Below, in pieces: positions 1 through 8,684 of a stretch of 64,000 nt of DNA. The notes below the pieces were generated by a model, which did no database searches, was not told the DNA's origin, and saw only the letters and a list, made by a program, of their open reading frames with translations. The translations under genes and the position numbers were made by a program. The DNA is from JAUWMI01 sp964454265 (GTDB lineage: Bacteria > Sumerlaeota > Sumerlaeia > MWCT01 > JAUWMI01): NCBI GenBank assembly GCA_964454265.1, contig CAYVXD010000001.1, positions 17,953 through 81,952 on the forward strand, read 5' to 3'. Each line of letters starts with the position of its first letter. The first letter of the stretch is position 1.

Positions 1-795
1 GGTGTCCTGGGAGAACTCCAAAAGACGCTAGGCATCTATAATATTCTCATCATTCTTTCACCTGTGGATATTAAAGTGCACAAGCGTCTGGCGTATCTCT
101 ATTCACGGCTCGGTGAGTGCCATGAGGCCGTTGAACAGCTCAAGTGGGTCGTGAACAAGTTGCTCCAGGATAACCAGTTGAAAAAAGCCATGGAGGAATG
201 CCAGGAGATGATTGCACTCGATCCCACTGAGCCTTCAAGTCATCAAATCCTGGCGCGCGTTCTTATTAAGAGCGGCCAGATGGTTGAAGGTGTAGCAGCG
301 CTGGAGCTGTCGGGTAATTTATATTTGAAGCGCCGCGAAAAGACGGAAGCAGAAAATGTCGCACGCGAGGCGTTACGCTATGTCCCGAATAGTCCTGCTT
401 TGCAGGATCTGCTGGCCCGGGCTCGTGCCAGCGAAGAGAGCGAGATTGCTAAGGATGTCGCTGAGATAGCCAAAGAAGCGGAGTTTGCCGAGTGGGTGAA
501 GGGTCTGGAAGAATCTATCAGTATTGCCGCCCCAGTCCAGAAGCCCGATACTACTGAAATCTCAGCCACGGATCGTCGGGTGCAATTATGCAAGGAGAGC
601 CTGAAGGGTCTTGATAAGCAGCATCTTGTCTCGCTCCACAAGCACCTGGTCAATATGTTTTCTGAAGTGAAACAGACATACGAGGGAGGGTTGCTAGAGA
701 AGTGGGAACTAAAGATCGTCAAGGAGTTTTACAAAGCATTTTGTATTGCACTGGAGCAGTACAAAAAAGAACAAGGCATCACCACGAATTTTTAA
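1..795 (+). CDS. TPR-repeat protein, 3' part only
   Basis: The reading frame is open from the first base of the window, so the N-terminus lies outside. About 264 residues are visible. The first half is helical and TPR-like, with alternating small and aromatic residues (for example around LAYLYSRLGECHEAVEQL and MIALDPTEPSSHQILARVL). A charged Ala/Glu-rich linker follows, then a C-terminal helical domain of about 90 residues with no motif I recognise. TPR proteins act as assembly or docking scaffolds; the partner here is unknown. There is no obvious terminator in the 140 bases separating it from the convergent radical SAM gene. A GTG at 64 could be an internal start, but nothing favours it over a longer protein. 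Confidence 0.75.
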   Translation, partial: GVLGELQKTLGIYNILIILSPVDIKVHKRLAYLYSRLGECHEAVEQLKWVVNKLLQDNQLKKAMEECQEMIALDPTEPSSHQILARVLIKSGQMVEGVAALELSGNLYLKRREKTEAENVAREALRYVPNSPALQDLLARARASEESEIAKDVAEIAKEAEFAEWVKGLEESISIAAPVQKPDTTEISATDRRVQLCKESLKGLDKQHLVSLHKHLVNMFSEVKQTYEGGLLEKWELKIVKEFYKAFCIALEQYKKEQGITTNF

Positions 796-936
796 TGCGC
801 CATTTTATTACTCCCGCCCCATGTGATTCTCTCACAAGCATGCGACGTTTCAAAAGGGAAAACCCCAAGCCGGTCCCGATCCAATTGACATTGAATGCAA
901 TGAAGCATTGTTGAACAACCTGGACCCATTGCCGAC

Positions 937-2472
937 TTAGCTATTCTTCAGGCTCTGGCTCAGGTCCAGCCACGTAGCTTCGCCATCTCGGGTCTTCTCG
1001 CGTAATGCTGTTCTCCAGCTCCCATTGTGACGAAGGGCAGCGAGGAGGAATTCCGATACAATGGGGCCGCCAAGCGAGAGCAGAGTTTGTGCAGCTGCCT
1101 GATGTGCACTTGGCATACTCAGCGTCACGTTGCTCAATCTACTCAGTTCGCGATGCAGCAGGCGTATGCGCTCTCGCAACGCCCGTATTCCCATCATTCC
1201 ATCCTTGCTCAGTGGCGTACCAGGCTTCGGGATAAAGATACCGACGCTAATAGACATCGTGCCAATAATCATCTTTCTCTTGCTGGCGGCTGTAAAATGT
1301 TGGTGTAGCTGCTTAACCAGAGAGATAATGGAAAGGCACTGCTTGAGGCTTTCATTCGGAAGGCCAATGAGGAAGTAGAGCTTGACCGACGGGATTTCCT
1401 GCTCAATGGCTTTTCTGATGAGCTGGATAATTTGTTCGTCGGCAATGGGTTTGCCAAGCGATCGGCGTAGCGCCTCATCGCCACTCTCCGGTGCAATGGT
1501 CAGAGTGCGCTGCTCACTCACGGCGAGAGTGCGGAGTATGGTCGGCCCGATGTCTGCTACGTGGAGTGAAGAGAACGACAGGCGCACGCCTTTGCTCAAG
1601 GCATAATCGCAGAGTGCTTCAATCTGCGGGTGTCGGCCAACCGCTGAGGATACAAGCCCAAATCGGTCTGTATATTGGCGATTCTGGTCAATGGTTGTCT
1701 GAATCTGCGCAAGCTCGTAGACGCGATAGGGGAGAGGGTAGTTTCCCGTGTAGCAGAACGTACATTTGTGCGGACAGCCGCGCGCGATTTCGATCAGGCA
1801 CATGCTGGCAAATTCAGTATGCGGCGTAAAAATTACTGTCCTGCATGGTGGAGGAGTGAGGGGCGCAACGATATTGGGCTTTAGCTGATAGGCGGCGTTC
1901 GGCCCGGGCCGTTGGGTTAGCGCCTGCGCGACGAAAACGCCCGGAATCTTGACGATCTCGAGCAAAAACTTTGATTTTTCTCCCTCTGACGATTGATACG
2001 CATCAATAAGCTGATCAATAATCTCTTCGCCATCGCCCAGCACCACCGCGTCCAAAAAGGGGGCAATCGGATACGGATTCATGGTCATACTGATTCCACC
2101 CGCGATGATAATCGGATGGCGTCCGGTGCGCTCGCTTGCAAACAGGGGAATACGGGCGCGCTGGAGAACTTGCAGGAGATGCAGATAGTCAAGCTCAAAA
2201 GGAACCGAGAACGCGATAAGATTAAAGTCGGTCAGCGGTCGCTGACTTTCCACGCTGACCAGTGGATCGAAATTCCAGAACACGCGCTCACAAACGCAAT
2301 CCGATCGCCGATTCAGACGCTCGTATATGAAGTGCACGCCTAGATTAGACATGCCGACAGCGTAGGTGTGTGGATAGACAAGCGCTACTGCACATCCGAT
2401 GCCGAACTGCTTGCGAATGGTGCCCAGCTCTGTTCGGAGTAAATGAGAAGGGTGTTGTGCGTTGAAAGGCAT
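937..2472 (-). CDS. Radical SAM protein with N-terminal B12-binding-like domain
   Basis: A 511-residue protein. The N-terminal ~190 residues resemble the cobalamin-binding-like domain of the B12/radical SAM superfamily (VALVYPHTYAVGMSNLG, then GGISMTMNPYPIAPFLDAVV). The radical SAM core starts near residue 230 with CPHKCTFC, a CxxxCxxC motif for the 4Fe-4S cluster that cleaves S-adenosylmethionine. It continues with TIAPESGDEALRRSLGKPI and YFLIGLPNES, both typical of this superfamily (TIGR03960-like and YgiQ-like proteins). The substrate cannot be deduced. The gene lies 65 bases downstream of the cohesin-like gene on the same strand and may share its promoter at 3923-3950. Confidence 0.85.
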   Translation of the reverse strand: MPFNAQHPSHLLRTELGTIRKQFGIGCAVALVYPHTYAVGMSNLGVHFIYERLNRRSDCVCERVFWNFDPLVSVESQRPLTDFNLIAFSVPFELDYLHLLQVLQRARIPLFASERTGRHPIIIAGGISMTMNPYPIAPFLDAVVLGDGEEIIDQLIDAYQSSEGEKSKFLLEIVKIPGVFVAQALTQRPGPNAAYQLKPNIVAPLTPPPCRTVIFTPHTEFASMCLIEIARGCPHKCTFCYTGNYPLPYRVYELAQIQTTIDQNRQYTDRFGLVSSAVGRHPQIEALCDYALSKGVRLSFSSLHVADIGPTILRTLAVSEQRTLTIAPESGDEALRRSLGKPIADEQIIQLIRKAIEQEIPSVKLYFLIGLPNESLKQCLSIISLVKQLHQHFTAASKRKMIIGTMSISVGIFIPKPGTPLSKDGMMGIRALRERIRLLHRELSRLSNVTLSMPSAHQAAAQTLLSLGGPIVSEFLLAALRHNGSWRTALREKTRDGEATWLDLSQSLKNS

Positions 2473-2537
2473 AGCTCACAGGGGTCGTATAGAAAGCAGC
2501 AAACAATCGGGAGAGCCAGCGTATGGCGGAGCTTCGG

Positions 2538-3854
2538 CTAACGGCTTGAGGCAATCTGAATTGTCAGCTCGCCTGACTGTTTGGTCCGTGTATGCGAGGA
2601 ATCAAGTACACTTTCGCCCATATAGGTAATATCAGTCGTTGGAAGGCGATTCCATTCGTTGCGAAAAAATGCTATGTCTGTCAGGTGAGCCGCAGCCTTC
2701 GCTCTGAATTTGATCTGTGCCAGAATTCCTGAAGGAAGCATTAGATTTTCGGAGAGCCCCATGCGGTAGTCAATAGTTCCTAGTTGATTGTCAACCGCGT
2801 TCTTTATGTGATAATCAAACGGGTAAATACGATGTGCGATGTAGTCGTTAATATTCACGCCACGGCGAATCCAGTTGCTCCGATCCCAATCAACGACTTC
2901 CAGTTTTGTCGGGTCAAATTTGATTAAGAGGCGTACATTGTCAAACAAGATGGAGCTGGGATTGCCCAATTGTACATTAACAATAAATTCTTCGCCTATA
3001 TGCACTTGCTTTTTCTCGCTGGACAGGCGTAGATGGAGGACTCCCTCGCACTGTTCGATCTGCTCAGCCGAGACGCCATAATAGTTCTTGACACGCGGTA
3101 TCTTCGCGAGCTGAGAATGTTCTTTCACAATCGTCACGCTGGCGGGAATGACTCCGTCGCTTGGATCGTAGGAAGTGCCAAGATGGTCTTTGTCTTTGTA
3201 GGAGAGGAGGGTGCTTGGCTCATCGAACAAAAAGCTGATCGGCGAGTAGCTTACTTCATCCAAAGCGCGCCAAACAATTGTAAGCAGGGGACGAGCGCCC
3301 AGTGGCTGCGCGGTTACTAATTGACCGCCATAGATCAGCATGCCTGTGTCTTCTTCCGCAAGAAATGTCGGCGGGGATGCCAGCAGTGGCCGAAGGAAGG
3401 TGTCATACACTGTAATTGGCTCGATGTACTTGGAATCGTAGCGAATCGTCATCCGAACATAATCAATCGGCTGCTCGCCCTCGTTGATGATGCGCAAGTC
3501 TGTCGCGAACCGCTCACCGACCTTAACGAGCGTATCATACGGGTCGAAATAGAGAATAATTTCAGTGGCCTTTGTAGGCGGTGTGATCATAGGAGCCGGG
3601 GCTCTTGCCACGGGTCGAGATTCCGCAGCGGCGCGCTGTCGCGACTGTTCCGATTCACGCCGGCGTTGTTCCTCTTGCCTCTCCCGCCGTTCCTCGATTA
3701 TTTTTCTCAGGCGTTCCTCTTGCCGCTTGATGCGCTCTTCCCGTGGCAGCCGTGACAGCTCTTCCGCCGTAATCGCATACCCTGGACAGACTTCAAAGTG
3801 CCAAACCAAAAGCACCATTAATCCGGTTACAATAATTGACCACACCTGTTTCAT
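2538..3854 (-). CDS. Secreted protein with two cohesin-like domains
   Basis: A 438-residue protein. An N-terminal hydrophobic segment (residues 5-25) is a signal peptide or anchor. Next comes a very charged Arg/Glu/Gln coiled coil (about residues 30-75), a Pro/Ala linker, and two beta-rich modules (about 95-240 and 265-430). Each module has the look of the cohesin/CBM2-CBM3 superfamily: a short strand pair, then VGERFATDLRI or IGEEFIVNVQL, then YDSKYIEPITVYD or FDPTKLEVVDWD. Cohesins bind dockerins in cellulosomes, but isolated cohesin-like modules are also common in surface proteins. No dockerin is visible in this window. It has a promoter of its own and precedes the radical SAM gene. Confidence 0.7.
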   Translation of the reverse strand: MKQVWSIIVTGLMVLLVWHFEVCPGYAITAEELSRLPREERIKRQEERLRKIIEERRERQEEQRRRESEQSRQRAAAESRPVARAPAPMITPPTKATEIILYFDPYDTLVKVGERFATDLRIINEGEQPIDYVRMTIRYDSKYIEPITVYDTFLRPLLASPPTFLAEEDTGMLIYGGQLVTAQPLGARPLLTIVWRALDEVSYSPISFLFDEPSTLLSYKDKDHLGTSYDPSDGVIPASVTIVKEHSQLAKIPRVKNYYGVSAEQIEQCEGVLHLRLSSEKKQVHIGEEFIVNVQLGNPSSILFDNVRLLIKFDPTKLEVVDWDRSNWIRRGVNINDYIAHRIYPFDYHIKNAVDNQLGTIDYRMGLSENLMLPSGILAQIKFRAKAAAHLTDIAFFRNEWNRLPTTDITYMGESVLDSSHTRTKQSGELTIQIASSR

Positions 3855-4166
3855 ACTATCTCTATCTTCCTTCGCTGTCTGTATTTTTGTTGCTTTTCTG
3901 TTTTATTTGCCTTAACTTCTATATGATACTATAAGCCGTTCGCTAGTCAAGCGAAATGCTACGTATATGAGAAGACACACTATAGCCCATCTCAAATTTT
4001 CGCCAGAGAGCGAATGACGTCAATTATCAAAGGGGCCGCCTGCACGAATCGCAATATTATTAGAATCTCTCAATTCAGACCTCTAATGTCGGACAAAGGT
4101 AAGATTTCTCGCGCCGTGAATTGCACCGAAGGGAAGGTGCTCTTTCGGATTAGTGCCTGTGATGCG
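3855..4166. other. Gene-free stretch between the cohesin-like and Fn3 lipoprotein genes
   Basis: 312 bases. The left part is AT-rich leader holding the promoter at 3923-3950 and a perfect 6-bp inverted repeat (TTCGCT/AGCGAA, 3939-3956) that overlaps its -35 box. The remainder, about 3960-4166, shows no coding frame and no clear terminator for the lipoprotein gene that ends at 4167. Confidence 0.5.
3923..3950 (-). promoter_or_regulatory. Probable housekeeping promoter of the cohesin-like gene
   Basis: Read on the minus strand: TTGACT at 3950-3945, 16 bases, TATCAT at 3928-3923. It lies about 70 bases before the ATG at 3854. Confidence 0.5.
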
Positions 4167-4670
4167 CTAGGGTACGGCGTTTACCGGAATCACGGGGGTA
4201 ATCTTACTTTTTTGTCCGGCATACGAAATTGATTCGATATAGTAAAAATAGGTCCTCCCCAGCTCAAGGGGCTTGTGAACATATCGGTAATATTCTTTGT
4301 CTTTATTTGTGGCTGCAGGGATTATATCTGCGTTAACGCGTGTGAATGGCCCTTGGGCACTCTCACCACGATAAATATTAAATCCGTAAACATCGGCACC
4401 ATGCTCGGTTGGCCACTGAATGACTACCTGGCCCATTTTTGGTGAGCGAGGCAAAGTCGCTTGTTCTGTGCTGGGGGTGTGGCAAGCGCACACAATGCTC
4501 GCCAATATTCCTACGAGGTAGAGCACTCTCGCGCCGAACGTTGTCACTTTCGCCCTGGACAAAGTACATGGGCTTCGGCGCGAAATGAGCTCACGGCCAC
4601 ACGCGAATCGTTTGCCTCGTTTCCTGCTATATGTCTCAGCACTCATGCTCATCTTGTGGCTATTGTTCAT
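4167..4670 (-). CDS. Small lipoprotein with a fibronectin type III-like domain
   Basis: The start at 4670 was chosen because a clear AGGAG stands six bases before it. It gives 167 residues and an 11-base overlap with the end of the TPR lipoprotein gene, suggesting translational coupling. A long basic N-region is followed by a hydrophobic segment ending in CAC, a poor lipobox, so membrane anchoring is inferred only. The C-terminal ~90 residues carry the Fn3 pattern: VVIQWPTEHGADVYGFNIYR, a turn, then LGRTYFYYIESISYAGQKS. Fn3 domains mediate protein or glycan contacts outside the cytoplasm. The specific function is unknown. Confidence 0.6.
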   Translation of the reverse strand: MNNSHKMSMSAETYSRKRGKRFACGRELISRRSPCTLSRAKVTTFGARVLYLVGILASIVCACHTPSTEQATLPRSPKMGQVVIQWPTEHGADVYGFNIYRGESAQGPFTRVNADIIPAATNKDKEYYRYVHKPLELGRTYFYYIESISYAGQKSKITPVIPVNAVP

Positions 4671-5148
4671 CCGGCACTCCTTGCGTCCTGGCAAGAGCGG
4701 CATTAATGTCGCCAAGCAGTGCACGAATGTCTTTTGCTTCCTCAGGATCTTTGTTTATGGCGTTCTGCGCCAGAGCCTTTTCGCAAACCGTCTTGGCGTT
4801 AATGAACTCGCCTCGGTCATAATATACTTTGGCCAGCCTCCGGTAGAGTTTAAAATATGTTGGCACAGCTTTGATGCCCTGCCGATAGGTCTGAATCGTT
4901 GCCGTTGTATTTCCTGAGTCGGCGTAGGCGTCTGCCAATCGCACGTACGCGTGGCGATACTGAGGGTCGAGCTGAATAGTCTTTTTGAACGCCTGAATCG
5001 CCTCCGGGTATTCTCCCTCATACAGATATTGCTTACCCTGGCGGTAGGTTTTCTCCGCCGGACTCTTACATCCAGCCATCCATACAGAGCCAATACTGAT
5101 CATAGCAAGCACTGCAATTACATATCGTCTTTTCCTCAGCCTGTTCAT
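4660..5148 (-). CDS. TPR lipoprotein
   Basis: A 162-residue protein with a classic lipoprotein signal: basic start, hydrophobic core, lipobox MAGC with the Cys at residue 27. Three TPR units follow (EKTYRQGKQYLYEGEYPEAI, then AYVRLADAYADSGNTTATIQ, then LYRRLAKVYYDRGEFINAKT), roughly residues 32-135. A good GGAGG ribosome site (AGGAGGAATAA) precedes the ATG. It probably sits on the periplasmic face of a membrane as a small scaffold. It heads a two-gene unit with the Fn3 lipoprotein. Confidence 0.75.
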   Translation of the reverse strand: MNRLRKRRYVIAVLAMISIGSVWMAGCKSPAEKTYRQGKQYLYEGEYPEAIQAFKKTIQLDPQYRHAYVRLADAYADSGNTTATIQTYRQGIKAVPTYFKLYRRLAKVYYDRGEFINAKTVCEKALAQNAINKDPEEAKDIRALLGDINAALARTQGVPDEQ

Positions 5149-5267
5149 TTATTCCTCCTCTGGATTGCTGACATTGCTTTCGCCATCACATTTTTCTTTG
5201 CTGCAAAACCGAGCAAGCACCAGCACACTTTAGCATTGTTTGGACACTAAAGAGAGGCCGGGGCGCG

Positions 5268-5903
5268 TCACAACTCGCATAGAAAAGGATTTCGTTGGCG
5301 CTCATGCTTAAGGTTCGTTGTGTCCCCGTGGCCAGGGTAGACGACGTATGTATCGCTCAAGGGCAAAATCTTCGTTCTTAGACTGTGCTGGAGCTCCTGG
5401 GCGTCTCCTCCCGGTAAATCGCAGCGACCAACTGATTCTTTAAAAAGCGTATCGCCAGTAAAAATTACGTCATTTATCAATAGGCAGATGCTGCCGCGCG
5501 TATGCCCAGGCGTATGCAGCACACGAATAGTCAGGCGGCCCACAACATGCCGGGTTTCCTCAGTAACAAGAAAATCTGGCTGGTGATTCTTAAAGGGAAT
5601 TCCAAACATTGCCGATCCATTCAACAGGGGATCCTGAAGGAGAGGCGCATCATCGGGATGAATGCCAATCGAGGCTCCGGTGTGCCGACGAACAGCGAGA
5701 TTTGCCGCAATATGATCAATATGTCCATGGGTATTAAGAATCGTGGAGATACGAAGCTTATGCTGCTCAATGATGTCAATGATACGTGCGGCATCGCCGC
5801 CGGGATCAATGACAATTGCCTCGCGCGTCTCATTGTCCCCTGCGATGTAGCAATTCGCCTCGAATGGCCCCACAGTGGCCTGGAACAACAACATCTGGAT
5901 CAC
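5268..5903 (-). CDS. MBL-fold hydrolase, glyoxalase II-like
   Basis: A 211-residue metallo-beta-lactamase-fold hydrolase. The metal motif THGHIDH is at about residues 58-64, and further ligands lie in HTPGHTRGS (about 131-139), FTGDTLF and YPGHGD. The length and the GGDAARIIDII segment match the short glyoxalase II-like (YcbL) subgroup, which hydrolyses thioesters such as S-lactoylglutathione. The true substrate cannot be told from sequence. Its ATG overlaps the LigA stop by four bases (ATGA type), so it is the last gene of the FHA-phosphoesterase-ligA-hydrolase operon. Confidence 0.85.
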   Translation of the reverse strand: MIQMLLFQATVGPFEANCYIAGDNETREAIVIDPGGDAARIIDIIEQHKLRISTILNTHGHIDHIAANLAVRRHTGASIGIHPDDAPLLQDPLLNGSAMFGIPFKNHQPDFLVTEETRHVVGRLTIRVLHTPGHTRGSICLLINDVIFTGDTLFKESVGRCDLPGGDAQELQHSLRTKILPLSDTYVVYPGHGDTTNLKHERQRNPFLCEL

Positions 5904-7951
5904 ACAGACTCGAATAGTTTCAGTAAGTCCCTTTCGCTCAGAATCTTGATGCCCAGCTCTCGTGCCCTGGAATACTTCGAGCCAGGTTCTTCACCCACCA
6001 CTACAAAATCGGTCTTACTTGAAACGCTACTGCTCACTTTGCCGCCCAGCGATTCAATTTTTTGCTGTGCCTCATGGCGGGCCATCGAGGCCAGGGTGCC
6101 TGTGAGCACGAAGGTCTTGTTCGCGAAGGCCGGATGCTCGGCCCGGCGAGCTACAGCGGCAGTCTCTTTCTTTGGGACGACGCCAAGCTTCTTGAGCTTC
6201 TCAATCACACTAAGATTCGAAGAGGTACTAAAAAATGCATGAATACTTTCGGCCATCACGCTGCCGATCCCTTCAATCGTTTCGATTTCCTCCAGGCGGC
6301 ATTGTTGCAGCCGCTCGAAACTGCCAAAATGCTGGGCCAGGAGCCTGGCTGATTGAACTCCAACGAACCGAATTCCCAGGGCAAAGATAAAAACATGCAA
6401 AGGACGCGATTTGCTTCGCTCAATTCCATCCAGAAGGTTCTGTGCCGACTTCTTCCCCATCCGTTCCAGGCTTGTAACCTGATCCAACGTAAGACTGTAG
6501 AGATCCGCGACATCTTTGACCAGGCTTTTGTCAACCAGCTGTTCAACCACCACATCGCCAAGCCCTTCGATATCCATGGCATCACGGCGAGCAAAATGTC
6601 GAATTCGTTCTTTGATCTGGCCCGGGCACGCGATGTTTTCGCATCGGATCGCAACCTCAAACTGCGACTTTTTCAGCGGCGCGCCGCACGATGGACAACT
6701 CTCAGGAAACTTGAACTTCTTCTCCTTACCTGTCCGAAGCGACATCACCGGCTCTACAACTTTCGGGATTACCTCTCCTCCCTTCTCAATTACTACCTGA
6801 TCGCCGACGCGGATGTCTTTCCGCGCAATCTCCTCCGCATTATGCAGGGTGGCGCGTGAAATGTGACTGCCCGAGAGAAAGACCGGTTCAAGAATTGCCA
6901 CCGGAGTCACCGCTCCAGTACGGCCAACCTGCAGGATAATGTCTTTCAGCTTTGTCACCGCCTGTTCTGCTGAAAATTTGTACGCCGCCATCCAGCGCGG
7001 GGATTTTGCTGTAGCGCCAAGACGTTCGTGTGTCGCAAGATCGTTGACTTTAATCACCAGTCCGTCAATCTCATACTCCAGGTTTTTGCGCTTGGTTTCC
7101 CACTCTTCGCTAATGGCAATGACCTCGTTAATCGAGCGGCAGAGCCAGCGATTCCTGTTCACTTGTAAGCCAAGCTGCTCGAGCAGTTTCAAGACTTCCC
7201 AATGCGTGCGCGGCAGCTTGTAGTCAGTTTCACCTACAGCATAGATAAAAATGTCGAGTGGTCGCCGGGCCGTTATCCTGGGGTCAAGCAGTTTCAGCGA
7301 TCCTGCGGTTGCATTGCGCGGATTGGCAAACAGGGGCTCCCCCTTTTTCTCGCGCTCCTTGTTCAGCCGCTCGAAACTCTTTTTATTGAGAAAGACCTCG
7401 CCGCGCACTTCCAGCACAGTGCCGGTTTGTTTCTTATCGTTTTCAAGAAAACGGGGAACCGAACGAAGCGTTTTAATGTTGGGGGTAATATCATCGCCTC
7501 TCACACCGTCACCGCGTGTTGCGCCATAGCGCAGGCCTCCATGCTCGTAGCGCAGCGCCACTGCCACACCATCAACTTTCATCTCCACTACATACTCGAT
7601 CGCTTTCGTGGTTCCCAAGAGCTTCTTCACCCGCGTGTCAAACTCACGCACTTCTGATTGGGAATACGTATTGGCAATGCTCAGCATAGGAATGCGGTGG
7701 GTGATGGAAGGGAAGCCCTCGAGCTTCTTTTCACCCACGCGGCGCGTAGGCGAATCGGGCGAGGCGAATTGTGGGTAGCGCCGCTCGAGAGATTCGAGTT
7801 CCGCGAACAGGCGGTCGTATTCCCGGTCGCTTATCTCAGGACTATTGCGTGTATAGTAAAGATAGTTATGATGCTCAATGAGTTTGCGGAGCTCATCAAT
7901 CCGCCTTTTTGCTTTGTTGTCGGCTTGGGGTAATGCACGTCTACCAGCCAT
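5900..7951 (-). CDS. ligA: NAD-dependent DNA ligase
   Basis: Full-length LigA, 683 residues. It seals nicks in replication and repair using NAD+. Domains in order: Ia domain with paired Tyr (HHNYLYYTRN), adenylation domain with the nucleophilic Lys in KVDGVA (about residue 125), OB fold, four-Cys zinc finger (CPSCGAPL ... CENIACPG, about 415-440), helix-hairpin-helix repeats with LERMGKKSAQNL and IEGIGSVMAESI, and a C-terminal BRCT domain (FVLTGTLASMARHEAQ). The start is MAGRRALPQ and overlaps the upstream phosphoesterase by 11 bases. Nothing essential appears to be missing. Confidence 0.97.
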   Translation of the reverse strand: MAGRRALPQADNKAKRRIDELRKLIEHHNYLYYTRNSPEISDREYDRLFAELESLERRYPQFASPDSPTRRVGEKKLEGFPSITHRIPMLSIANTYSQSEVREFDTRVKKLLGTTKAIEYVVEMKVDGVAVALRYEHGGLRYGATRGDGVRGDDITPNIKTLRSVPRFLENDKKQTGTVLEVRGEVFLNKKSFERLNKEREKKGEPLFANPRNATAGSLKLLDPRITARRPLDIFIYAVGETDYKLPRTHWEVLKLLEQLGLQVNRNRWLCRSINEVIAISEEWETKRKNLEYEIDGLVIKVNDLATHERLGATAKSPRWMAAYKFSAEQAVTKLKDIILQVGRTGAVTPVAILEPVFLSGSHISRATLHNAEEIARKDIRVGDQVVIEKGGEVIPKVVEPVMSLRTGKEKKFKFPESCPSCGAPLKKSQFEVAIRCENIACPGQIKERIRHFARRDAMDIEGLGDVVVEQLVDKSLVKDVADLYSLTLDQVTSLERMGKKSAQNLLDGIERSKSRPLHVFIFALGIRFVGVQSARLLAQHFGSFERLQQCRLEEIETIEGIGSVMAESIHAFFSTSSNLSVIEKLKKLGVVPKKETAAVARRAEHPAFANKTFVLTGTLASMARHEAQQKIESLGGKVSSSVSSKTDFVVVGEEPGSKYSRARELGIKILSERDLLKLFESV

Positions 7952-8684
7952 AGGCTAATCGTTCTGCCAGTTCCCGCGGCAACCCTTCTTTTATGATCGC
8001 ATCTTGGGCCGCGGGAATGTCGTATTCCACCCGCTTGATCTCGAGAATCTCCTTCTCCAGGTCACAGATTACATAGGCGGGTTTAGGGTTACGATCGCGC
8101 GGTTGGCCAACGCTTCCGACATTGACGAGATACCGCCGTCCAGGCTTAATCTGGATTTCCGGCTGTGCGGGGCAGATCAAATTGTCTTCGTAATCCTCGA
8201 TGATAAACGGTTGGTGGGAGTGGCCGATGAAGCAGAATTGTTGGGTGAAGTACTCGAAATTGACGCGTGCCTCACCCATTGTGAGAATATAGTTCCATTG
8301 TTCCGGGGCCTTTGGCGATGCATGGACGAAATAGAAATGACCATTGCTGACGGTTAGCGGCAGATCCTTAAGAAACTGGGTGTTTTCGGATGTGAGAACC
8401 TTCTTTGTCCATAGAACTGCAGCCTTCGCCACGTCGTTAAAGTAGCTGATGTCGGTAAGCAATAGAGCGGCATGATCATGATTGCCAGCAATAATAGGAC
8501 ACTGCAACTCGCGAGTCAATTCCACACACTCATTGGGATTTGCACCGTATCCTACAATGTCGCCGCAGCAGTAGATGCCCTCGACGTTATCTTGCCGCAT
8601 GGCCTCTATTACAGCCTCGAAGGCCTGCAGGTTTCCGTGAATATCTGAGAAAATCCCGATACGCTTCGGGGAATTAGCACTCAT
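7941..8684 (-). CDS. Metallophosphoesterase (YfcE/PrpA-like)
   Basis: A 247-residue calcineurin-like phosphoesterase with all dimetal motifs: SDIHGN (about 13-18), GDIVGYG (about 41-47), GNHDH (about 67-71), HASP and GHSH (about 154-157). Small proteins of this kind hydrolyse phosphodiesters or protein phosphoserine/threonine. It overlaps the FHA gene upstream and ligA downstream by 11 bases each. Because FHA domains read phospho-threonine, a link between the two neighbours is an attractive inference, but no kinase is seen nearby. Confidence 0.85.
   Translation of the reverse strand: MSANSPKRIGIFSDIHGNLQAFEAVIEAMRQDNVEGIYCCGDIVGYGANPNECVELTRELQCPIIAGNHDHAALLLTDISYFNDVAKAAVLWTKKVLTSENTQFLKDLPLTVSNGHFYFVHASPKAPEQWNYILTMGEARVNFEYFTQQFCFIGHSHQPFIIEDYEDNLICPAQPEIQIKPGRRYLVNVGSVGQPRDRNPKPAYVICDLEKEILEIKRVEYDIPAAQDAIIKEGLPRELAERLAYGW

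Noticed and set aside
3321..3755. Long open frame on the plus strand inside the cohesin-like gene
   Set aside because: It is the complement of the Arg/Glu-rich coding region; its Arg/Ser/Phe-rich product is typical of a shadow frame.
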